The notes beneath the pieces are model-generated. The model had not been told where the DNA came from. It saw only the letters and a list, made by a program, of their open reading frames with translations, and made no database searches. DNA of 63,192 nucleotides, taken from the NCBI GenBank assembly GCA_037479115.1, contig JBBFLK010000018.1, forward strand, positions 1 through 63,192, read 5' to 3'. Shown piece after piece: positions 44,516 through 51,974 of this stretch. A program made the translations under genes and the position numbers. Position 1 is the first letter of the stretch. Every line of letters starts with the position of its first letter. The stretch comes from Anaerohalosphaeraceae bacterium (GTDB taxonomy: Bacteria > Planctomycetota > Phycisphaerae > Sedimentisphaerales > Anaerohalosphaeraceae).

Positions 44516-44541
44516 AGGAGCCGGTGCATAATCTTTTAATT

Positions 44542-46407
44542 ATGGCAGAACCCAGTCCAGGCATAAAACCCGCCGGGCCTACCAAATCCTTTATGACGGC
44601 CGGCCCGACTTTGCACTACAGCCATGCGAATGTGTACAGCTGCTGGCTGCTGTCGATTGTGGTGTATGCAGGGGTTTGTCTGTTCTGGGGCCGCCTGACC
44701 AACGGGCAGTTTCTGGTTCTGAATCTTCTGGAGCTGTTTCACCCGCATCAATGGCATCTGGGACGGGTGGTTACGGAACCCCTGAGCATCTATGAGTATC
44801 CCTGGCAGATTGCGATTTTAGGCACACTGATGGGGATTCTGGCGGTCGGACCGCTGCTGACGGCCCAGCTGATGAGTTTTCGATTCAGCATCCCGATGAT
44901 TGTGCTGGCTGTTTTTCTGGCCCGTCTTCCGATGCTGGGGGGCTTTCTGGTGCTGTCCTGTATTGCGGTGGCCTGCCGGCCGCTGCGGTTTCGTTCGCGG
45001 ATTATTTCGCTGGCGCTGTGCATGGCCGGTCCGATGATTTACTGGGCGGCCTTCGGCGGGATTCACAGCAGCGACCCGATTCGATGGGGCATTTCCTATA
45101 CCCCGTGGATTTACGCCTGGCTGATTGCGATGCTGATTGCCGGAGTCGTCATCGCCGTCGGGCATTATACGCGGTATCGTCCGGGGCTGGTCTGGCTGAT
45201 GACGCTGGCGGCGGGTGCCGCCGCATTCCTGACCTTTGAAAGGACCATCGGGTTTGATGAACTGGACTTTCAGTTGTTTGTGGCCGGCCACAATCCGGAA
45301 GAGCAGGTGGAGTTTCACGACCATTCTCTTACGAAATATCTGGATCGAATTCTGGCTGATGAGATGCGGTACAGTTATTTTGCGGGCTATTTCTATCCGA
45401 GCGACAAAATCGATCTGCGGAAAAAACTTCGGGAGGAAATTGAAAATCTGCTGTACTACAACCGCTGGCCGCAGTGGTTTCTCAGCGACCTGCCGGAGAA
45501 GCTGCGGTATCAGTCCAAACGAAGCGAACTGCTGGCGCAATACAACTATTTTCTGGACAAGAGACCGAACAGCCGCCGGGTTCCGATTGCCCTGTATTTC
45601 AAGGCGATGCTGAACGAGCTGGCGCCCGATGCCCGCTATTTCGGGCAGACGGAAGTGCTTCGTTTCTATCGCGACTATCCTTTTTATGAAAATCTTCACA
45701 TCTGGCAGGACCTTCTGGTTCGGTTTCCGCAGAGCCCGGAGGCGCTGGAGTCCCGATGGCGTCTGGCGGTTCACATGGCCGGGCGGGGCCGCTTCAAGGA
45801 AGCCCATGATTTGTGTACGGTGGCGCTGGCTCTTCTGGAGCAAATGCTGCCGTCTTTTTCGGAGCCGCCGATTGCCGCCGGCAGTTTTACAACAGCGTTT
45901 GGGCATCCGATTCAAACGGCGATGACCCGGTACAAGCTGCAGGACCTTCGAAGCCGTCTGCTGATGCTGATGGAGCTGATTTCGCCCGCCAACCAGGGCG
46001 GCAGCGAAGCGGAGCGTCAGCGTCTGGCCCGGTTTGTTCTGCTCAACCCGTACGGAATCCAGTATGCCCGGCAGATTGAGGACCTTCTGGCGTCTTCCTG
46101 GGAGGAGGATCCGCTTCGCGACAATCTGCTGGTGGCGCGGACCCGTTTGATGGCGGATTTGCAGGCACGGGCGGCGGCCCTGCGGGAAATCTGGGAAAAA
46201 TATCCGGACCGTGACGGAGGGATTCAGGCCCTTTATGAACTGGGGGCCCTGCGCCTTCAGCAGTGGAAGGAGGCCAGGGCGGACGGAGCCAAGACCGAGC
46301 TGCTGGCGGAGGCCCGTTCTCTGCTGACCCACCTGATTCAAACCTATCCGCAAAGCCCGTTTGCCGATTCCGCCCGTCGGCTTCTGGCCCCGCTGGCCAA
46401 CCTGTAA
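44542..46407 (+). CDS. Polytopic membrane protein with TPR-like helical C-terminal domain
   Basis: About 621 residues from ATG 44542; a GTG at 44524 is possible but its AGGAG is only three bases away. Residues about 30-250 hold roughly seven hydrophobic spans, including SCWLLSIVVYAGVCLFW and WLIAMLIAGVVIAVG. The remaining 370 residues are soluble and helical. They contain TPR-like stretches such as FPQSPEALESRWRLAVHMAG, GRFKEAHDLCTVALALL and YPQSPFADSARRLLAPL. I do not recognise a family. It has its own promoter and precedes the GrpE-like, Hsp70 and J-like genes, so it may be the client scaffold or membrane core of that machine; this is inference. The 348-base gap after it means co-transcription is uncertain. 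Confidence 0.75.
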   Translation: MAEPSPGIKPAGPTKSFMTAGPTLHYSHANVYSCWLLSIVVYAGVCLFWGRLTNGQFLVLNLLELFHPHQWHLGRVVTEPLSIYEYPWQIAILGTLMGILAVGPLLTAQLMSFRFSIPMIVLAVFLARLPMLGGFLVLSCIAVACRPLRFRSRIISLALCMAGPMIYWAAFGGIHSSDPIRWGISYTPWIYAWLIAMLIAGVVIAVGHYTRYRPGLVWLMTLAAGAAAFLTFERTIGFDELDFQLFVAGHNPEEQVEFHDHSLTKYLDRILADEMRYSYFAGYFYPSDKIDLRKKLREEIENLLYYNRWPQWFLSDLPEKLRYQSKRSELLAQYNYFLDKRPNSRRVPIALYFKAMLNELAPDARYFGQTEVLRFYRDYPFYENLHIWQDLLVRFPQSPEALESRWRLAVHMAGRGRFKEAHDLCTVALALLEQMLPSFSEPPIAAGSFTTAFGHPIQTAMTRYKLQDLRSRLLMLMELISPANQGGSEAERQRLARFVLLNPYGIQYARQIEDLLASSWEEDPLRDNLLVARTRLMADLQARAAALREIWEKYPDRDGGIQALYELGALRLQQWKEARADGAKTELLAEARSLLTHLIQTYPQSPFADSARRLLAPLANL

Positions 46408-46755
46408 TCAACTCCTGAAAAAGTGAGTTATCGGACGTCCGGAAGCGGCTGCCAAAACTCAACGGACATTCAGGAAGCATCTGTTTTGAAATGCAACCTT
46501 CCGGACCGATAAAAACCTTTTTGACAGTTCGTCTGAAAACCAACGGCGTCTTCTTTTTTTGAAAAACGTTTGCGGACTTACCTGCCGCCTCAGTTTGGCC
46601 GATAGAGAAAGCGGATTGATTGTTATAGTTTAAAAGACGAGGACCTGCCGGAACGAAGGTCCGCCCTGATTTTGTTTTGTGAAGGAAGAAAGAGTCGGGC
46701 CCTGCCGTGAATCGGGCCGCCGGCGCCAAACCTCAACCTCCAAACGAGGCCGTTT
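46408..46755. other. 348-bp gap within the Hsp70-type cluster
   Basis: No gene is supported. A TATAGT at 46624-46629 could be a -10 box, without a good -35. A 10-bp palindrome CGGACGTCCG lies at 46432-46441. A separate promoter for the GrpE-like gene cannot be excluded. Confidence 0.4.
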
Positions 46756-48123
46756 ATGGATGCGGACAGGGAAAACGGGAAAAACAGTTCAGCCAGACAC
46801 TGGCTTACCTGGGCCCTGCTGGCTCTGCTGCCCGGTCTGACCGGATGGTGCATCGTTTTGACACAGCGGCAAATCCAGCAGAACCGGACGGACAGCTATC
46901 GGGAAATCAGCCGGCAGGAGAAGGAAGAATTTCTTCGAATGTATGAGGAATGGAATCGTCTCAGTCCTCAGGAAAAGGCGGACAATCCGTGGGGCAGCGG
47001 ACCCTACGGGGGACCGGAGATACAAAAACGGCTGCGGTCGCATCAGGAAGAACGGCTGATGGCCGACCTTCCGGAACTGATGGCCGACCAGGCCTTCCCG
47101 AGTGAGCTGGGGGATATTCTTTACGGTCCCGGCTGGAGGCAGCGGGTTCAGAAATATCAGAAACAGATTGAGTTTCAGGAAATCCTGAGCATCTTTTCCA
47201 CGATTCTGCTGGCGTCCGGCGGGCTGGTGCTTTTCATTGGAACGCTGATTTGGCTGGTCGGATCCGCCAGGGCGGCCGCGGAAAAATCCGAATCAGAGGA
47301 ATGTTCAGTGGGCACCGAGGATGTTTCCGCCGGCGGAGTATCGGGGGGCATGGCGGAGCAGAAAAGTACCGACCCGCAGCCAAGTCAGGCCAAGGAGGTG
47401 TTTCTGTTCCCGCAGCGCAGCGCCTCCGAGAAGAAAGCTGCCGAGGCCGTCAGCGGTACTCCATCCTCCGACACGTCTCCCAACCCGGAGCCGAAAAAAC
47501 CCGCGGCGGATTTATCCGGCGGCAAACGGGTCAGAACGGACAAGCCGGCTCTTGTGCCGGCCCAAACGGATGAGCTGCAAACCACCGCCCGAACGGCTGC
47601 TGCCGTTTTGACGGAACCGGAGCCGGCGGCTGCAGACCCCATTCTGGCATCGCTGATGGCCCCGATTCCGGTCGTCAAAGGACTGTCGGAAATCAGCGAA
47701 CAGATGTCGGCCATTCGCGAATTCGCCGCCGAACAGCAGAACCAGGTCCGAAAGTTTCAGGACGGCTACGACTGGATGCTGATTAAGCGGTTCTGTCTGC
47801 GGATTATCCGCTGCATTGACAATCTGGAGGACCGCATCCGGCAGCTTCAGAACGCCGGCCAGGATGTTTCTATGCTCAGGGACATCCGGGATGAAATTCT
47901 GTTTGCCCTCGAATCCAGCGGCGTCGAGCAGTACGAGCCGGAAATCGGGCTGGACTACAAGGGCCTGGAGCGGTATGCCGAATCCGTCCGGGAGAAAAAG
48001 GAAAACGATGACCCGAGCAAGAGCGGACGCATCGCAGAAGTCGTCCGTCCGGGCTATCAATATCTGATTAACGATGAGGAAGTCAAAATCGTTCGCTGCG
48101 CTCAGGTGAAACTGTATGCGTGA
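46756..48123 (+). CDS. Membrane-anchored GrpE-like nucleotide exchange factor
   Basis: 455 residues. Hydrophobic spans at about 16-37 and 145-169 form a hairpin with a 105-residue loop between them. Residues 170-300 are a Pro/Ala/Glu/Lys-rich disordered linker. Residues about 310-455 resemble GrpE: a coiled-coil start (SEISEQMSAIREFAAEQQNQ), the helical part LRIIRCIDNLEDRI where GrpE has its LDNLERA motif, ILFALESSGVEQYEP where GrpE has its GVE motif, and a beta head GRIAEVVRPGYQYL then VKIVRCAQVKL. The resemblance is to pattern, not strong identity. The next gene encodes an Hsp70, 27 bases away, which supports the reading: an exchange factor tethered to the membrane so that Hsp70 cycles there. 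The ATG is preceded by GAGG. Confidence 0.75.
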   Translation: MDADRENGKNSSARHWLTWALLALLPGLTGWCIVLTQRQIQQNRTDSYREISRQEKEEFLRMYEEWNRLSPQEKADNPWGSGPYGGPEIQKRLRSHQEERLMADLPELMADQAFPSELGDILYGPGWRQRVQKYQKQIEFQEILSIFSTILLASGGLVLFIGTLIWLVGSARAAAEKSESEECSVGTEDVSAGGVSGGMAEQKSTDPQPSQAKEVFLFPQRSASEKKAAEAVSGTPSSDTSPNPEPKKPAADLSGGKRVRTDKPALVPAQTDELQTTARTAAAVLTEPEPAAADPILASLMAPIPVVKGLSEISEQMSAIREFAAEQQNQVRKFQDGYDWMLIKRFCLRIIRCIDNLEDRIRQLQNAGQDVSMLRDIRDEILFALESSGVEQYEPEIGLDYKGLERYAESVREKKENDDPSKSGRIAEVVRPGYQYLINDEEVKIVRCAQVKLYA

Positions 48124-48150
48124 GCGAGAACAGCATAAGGACAGAAGACT

Positions 48151-49701
48151 ATGGGCATGATAGCAGGCATAGATTTGGGAACTACTTTTTCGGCGCTGGC
48201 GATTCTGAACAAAATCGGCCGTCCGGAAGTGGTTCCGAACAGTGAAGGAGAGCGGCTCACGCCGTCTGTGGTGTATTTTGATGAAGACCAGGACGCCACG
48301 GTTCGTGTCGGCATCGAGGCGCTGAACTGCCGGCAGCTCAATCCGGACCGGGCAATCCGCTGGATAAAGCGGCACATGGGCGATTCCCAGTGGCGAAAGA
48401 CCATCGGCAATCGGGTCTGGACGCCGGAGGAAATCTCCAGTCTGATTCTGAAAAAGCTCAAACAGGATGCGGAGATGATTTATCCGAACATTGAGCATGT
48501 CGTCATCTCCGTGCCGGCGCATTTTGACGAGGTTCGCCGAAAGGCCACAATGGACGCCGGTGCCATGGCCGGGATGAATGTCATCGGCATTGTCAACGAA
48601 CCGGTGGCGGCGGCGCTCTATTATGCTACGACGCACGATGTCAACGGCCGGGTGCTGGTCTATGACCTGGGCGGCGGCACATTTGACGTGACGATTATGG
48701 ATGTCAGCGGCCAGAATATTCAGATTGTCTGCAACCAGGGCGACCATGCCCTGGGCGGTGTGGATTTTGACCGGAAAATCCTTCAGATGTTCGAAAAGGC
48801 CTATCAGGAGCAGACCGGCCAGCCGCTGATTACCAACTTGCAGGAACAGGCCCAGTATGAAGACGAGGCCGAAGATGTCAAAAAGACGCTGTCGCGCCGC
48901 CCGGTGGCCAAAAAGATTCTGTACGGCAAGGCCGGCAGCGCTCGGATTGAAATTACGCAGGCCCAGTTTGAGGAGGCCGCCGAGCCGCTGGTCGGACGCA
49001 CGGAGATGCTCATTGACGTCAGTCTCCAGGAGGCGGGCTGCACGGTTAAAGAAATTGATCAGGTCCTGCTGGTGGGCGGCAGCACCCGCATCCCGCTGGT
49101 GCAGAAACGGCTGACCGAAAAATTCGGCAAGCCCCCGCTGGTGGCCGTCAATGTGGATGAGTGTGTGGCGCTGGGGGCGGCCATCCACGCCGGTTTGACC
49201 CTGCTGCGGCAGAATCCTAAACAGGTAGAGGCGGGCATTGCCGCCGGCCTGCGCGACATTAAACTCAAAGATGTCTGCAACCACAGTTACGGAACGCTGT
49301 GTGCCCCGTTCGACGAGGCTACGGGCAAGCACGTCATTCGCAACAGCATCCTGCTGAAGAAAAATACGCCGCTGCCGTGCGAGGCCACGCAGACCTTTTA
49401 TACGATGTGCGAAGGGCAGACGGAGCTTCAGATTACTATCACGCAGGGAGAAGATGAAGACCCGGATTTTGTCAACAAAATTGCGACGGAAATCTTTGAA
49501 CTGCCCCCCAATCGGCCGGCCAATCGTCCGATTCGGGTTCGATACAGTTATGACCTCAACCAGCGGATGCACTGCACGTTCTGCGACGAGGAGTCCGGCC
49601 GAACACTGGAAGTGGACCTGGCTCTGACGCCCGACGGGTCGGCCGTTCAGAAATCCATTCATCAGAAAACAGAGGAAATCGCCAAATTCCAGGTTCGCTG
49701 A
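48151..49701 (+). CDS. Hsp70 (DnaK-like) chaperone lacking the helical lid
   Basis: 516 residues. The nucleotide-binding domain is complete: IDLGTTFSAL (residues 7-16), EPVAAALYYAT, VYDLGGGTFDVTIMD (170-184) and GGSTRIP (309-315). A beta-rich substrate domain follows (about 385-500: LLKKNTPLPCEATQTFYTMCEGQTEL). The chain stops where DnaK has its alpha-helical lid, and there is no EEVD-type tail. DnaK is about 120 residues longer. It therefore probably binds peptide without lid closure, or binds a dedicated partner. The start follows AAGGACAG. The stop overlaps the next ATG by one base (TGATG), coupling it to the J-like gene. Confidence 0.92.
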   Translation: MGMIAGIDLGTTFSALAILNKIGRPEVVPNSEGERLTPSVVYFDEDQDATVRVGIEALNCRQLNPDRAIRWIKRHMGDSQWRKTIGNRVWTPEEISSLILKKLKQDAEMIYPNIEHVVISVPAHFDEVRRKATMDAGAMAGMNVIGIVNEPVAAALYYATTHDVNGRVLVYDLGGGTFDVTIMDVSGQNIQIVCNQGDHALGGVDFDRKILQMFEKAYQEQTGQPLITNLQEQAQYEDEAEDVKKTLSRRPVAKKILYGKAGSARIEITQAQFEEAAEPLVGRTEMLIDVSLQEAGCTVKEIDQVLLVGGSTRIPLVQKRLTEKFGKPPLVAVNVDECVALGAAIHAGLTLLRQNPKQVEAGIAAGLRDIKLKDVCNHSYGTLCAPFDEATGKHVIRNSILLKKNTPLPCEATQTFYTMCEGQTELQITITQGEDEDPDFVNKIATEIFELPPNRPANRPIRVRYSYDLNQRMHCTFCDEESGRTLEVDLALTPDGSAVQKSIHQKTEEIAKFQVR

Positions 49702-50849
49702 TGACGGAACGGGTCTTGAGCATTCTGATTGTTGTGCTGACGCTGGGAGCGATTGGGGCGGCCCTCGGCCCGGCCTGTCTGCGGCGATGGCTCAGCGTGC
49801 TGATACCCGCCCTGGACCCGCGGCGGTTTGCCTGTCGCGTGCTTGTGTTTGAGGAGGAAACAGGCGCCGGCTGCCGGGATATCCTGAAAATTCAGATTCA
49901 GGGTGCGATTCGGGCCCCGCATCCGAATTGTGATACCGACCTGCTGATTCAGCTGACCGACGCAACCGACAAAGGGACTGTCAAGCCGGTGCTGTGCCGA
50001 CGCACGGAATGGACCACGGACGGCACACCCGCCCATCAATACCGCTTTCACAACGGTCTGCTGCCGGCCCGGGTGTCGGTCCTGAAGGACTGGGTTACCA
50101 TTGCCGAAATCGGTGTCTGGGAGCTGGTCTTTCCGCGGCGAGGACCGGCGGTCCTTGAATGCGAAGTGACCGTTCTGGATAAGGCAGCCGGCAAAGCCCT
50201 GGCCTGTGCACGAAGCCAAGTTTCGCTGTTGTCCGAACACTTCGGCTATGAGGAAATTCAGCAGCAGAAGCTGGCCAAACAGAGTGCCATGCGTCAAATT
50301 GTCTGGGCTGTCTGGCGGATGACGGCGCCGAATCCGGCGGGCAAAGAACTGCTGGAACGCTGGCTGCAGGAACGAAAGCTGCCTGCCGCCGAAAAGGCTG
50401 AACTGTCTGCGGAGCAGGCCGCTTCTCTCGTTCAGGAGGCGTGCGAGCAGCTGGCGGGCTATGCGGACCCTGCCGACGGCTGTGCCGTTCTGGAAATCTG
50501 TATGCGGATTGCCGCCGCCGGCGAATCGATTCCCCAGTCCCTTTTATCTGTGCTTCAGACTCTTGCCGCCAACCTCGAAATCCCCAAAGACCGCTGGGAG
50601 GCCCTTGTGCAGAAATACCTGAGCCGCCAGGCCGAACACATCCAGGACCCGATGCTTCTGCTGGGGCTTCACGAGCGGATGACAGAGGCCCAAATCCTCG
50701 AAAAACTCACCAGTGAATACCGCAAATGGAACGCCCGGGTAACCCATCCGGACCCGGCCGTCCGCAAGCAGGCCGACCAGATGCTGAACCTGATTGCCCA
50801 GTGCCGCAGCCGGTTTGCCCGTCAGGCCTCCGGAAGCAGTCGCGGATAA
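49701..50849 (+). CDS. DjlA-like membrane protein with TerB-like and J-like domains
   Basis: 382 residues. One N-terminal membrane span (VLSILIVVLTLGAIGAALG, residues 5-23) is followed by a beta-rich domain (about 42-178), a helical region resembling TerB (about 185-312, with AVLEICMRIAAAGESIPQSLLSVLQTLAANLEI), and a C-terminal segment 316-372 with J-domain layout: DPMLLLGL, helix QILEKLTSEYRKW, the tripeptide HPD at 349-351 and helix RKQADQMLNLIAQC. TM plus TerB plus C-terminal J is the plan of E. coli DjlA. The J part is divergent, so the call rests on order, HPD and the adjoining Hsp70 gene. Its ATG overlaps the Hsp70 stop by one base. Confidence 0.72.
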   Translation: MTERVLSILIVVLTLGAIGAALGPACLRRWLSVLIPALDPRRFACRVLVFEEETGAGCRDILKIQIQGAIRAPHPNCDTDLLIQLTDATDKGTVKPVLCRRTEWTTDGTPAHQYRFHNGLLPARVSVLKDWVTIAEIGVWELVFPRRGPAVLECEVTVLDKAAGKALACARSQVSLLSEHFGYEEIQQQKLAKQSAMRQIVWAVWRMTAPNPAGKELLERWLQERKLPAAEKAELSAEQAASLVQEACEQLAGYADPADGCAVLEICMRIAAAGESIPQSLLSVLQTLAANLEIPKDRWEALVQKYLSRQAEHIQDPMLLLGLHERMTEAQILEKLTSEYRKWNARVTHPDPAVRKQADQMLNLIAQCRSRFARQASGSSRG

Positions 50850-50858
50850 GCTTCTTTT

Positions 50859-51974
50859 TTACGGCGAAGAAGCCGACGGCTCATCCGCCCCGGCCGGCTG
50901 GTCATCGTTTCGCTTTTCGTAGAGATAATCCTTCAGAAAGCAGCCCATCTCATAGGGCCCGCAGCGCAGCGTCCAGTCGGGGTTGAACAGTCTGGGCTCC
51001 CAGTCATAGCTGGCAGCCCAGCAGGTGCTGCTGATTTTGAACTGTTCGATCCAGTCCATCAAAGGGCGTCCGTAGTTGTCAATTGTGGCCGGCGGAATAT
51101 GGCGGTGACGGAAACTGCGGCTGAACCCCCACTCGCTCATAAAGACCGGATGCACCTTCACGCAGCGGAGGATATGGTCTTTGTACCACTGGGCGTTCTC
51201 GCTGAGCCAGTGCATCGGATAAATATGGGAAACGATGGCATAATTTTTGCCGCCGATGGGGTCATCGATGGGATAGTCAGCGGCGGGTCCGATGATTTGC
51301 GAATAGTTGGCGCCGGCAATCAGCAGCAGCGTCCGCGGGGCATACTGCCGAATCAGGTTGACCCACTCCTGCATATCTTTCCGCACACTCAGCCAGCATT
51401 CCTCATCCGTGCCGACCTTGTTAATCGGCTCGTTGAACAGCTCAAAAATAACATGGCTGTCCTCGGCAAACCGCGGCGCCATATACTCCCAGAACTGCCG
51501 CGTCGTTTCGCGATGGTCGAAGGTGTTGCCGATGTAGTGCCAGTCCACAATGGCATACAAATCCTTGCTTTTGCAGTAGTCCACCACAGGGCGCAGCAGC
51601 TTCTCATAGAAATCATCCCGGCCGGGAATAAACGTCCACGGGCTTTTGTAATCCTCTTCATCCGGCGGATAAATCGGAATGCGGATGACCTTCGGATACC
51701 AGCCGGGAGAAGAACCCTGCGGGTCATTGCGGTTGGTCAGCCGGTCAATCATCCGAATCGCCCCGCCGAACTGTTTTTCCGTCCCGCCCAAATCAATCAA
51801 AGACACGCCGCGCAGAACTACCACATTGCCCGCCGGGTCTTTGAGGACCGTTCCTTCCGCGCGCAGCCAGGGGGTGGCTGCTGCCGACCAGGCTCCGAGA
51901 AACAGAAAGAAGCCGAGGGTGCTGCTGTTCGGCCGGAATGCGGCAATGTCTGATTTTTTGGGTACCTGTTTCAT
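50859..51974 (-). CDS. Secreted GH5-type beta-glucanase
   Basis: 371 residues. An N-terminal signal-like stretch (STLGFFLFLGAWSAAATPWLRA) precedes a TIM-barrel with GH5 marks: RIPIYP, DWHYIGNTFDH, the acid/base Glu in VIFELFNEP (near residue 180) and the nucleophile Glu in PVFMSEWGFS (near residue 280). It would hydrolyse beta-1,4-glucan or a related beta-glycan outside the cytoplasm. Its ATG overlaps the stop of the GH94 gene (ATGA), so the two are translated together. The signal is longer than usual and begins with a polar leader. Confidence 0.88.
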   Translation of the reverse strand: MKQVPKKSDIAAFRPNSSTLGFFLFLGAWSAAATPWLRAEGTVLKDPAGNVVVLRGVSLIDLGGTEKQFGGAIRMIDRLTNRNDPQGSSPGWYPKVIRIPIYPPDEEDYKSPWTFIPGRDDFYEKLLRPVVDYCKSKDLYAIVDWHYIGNTFDHRETTRQFWEYMAPRFAEDSHVIFELFNEPINKVGTDEECWLSVRKDMQEWVNLIRQYAPRTLLLIAGANYSQIIGPAADYPIDDPIGGKNYAIVSHIYPMHWLSENAQWYKDHILRCVKVHPVFMSEWGFSRSFRHRHIPPATIDNYGRPLMDWIEQFKISSTCWAASYDWEPRLFNPDWTLRCGPYEMGCFLKDYLYEKRNDDQPAGADEPSASSP

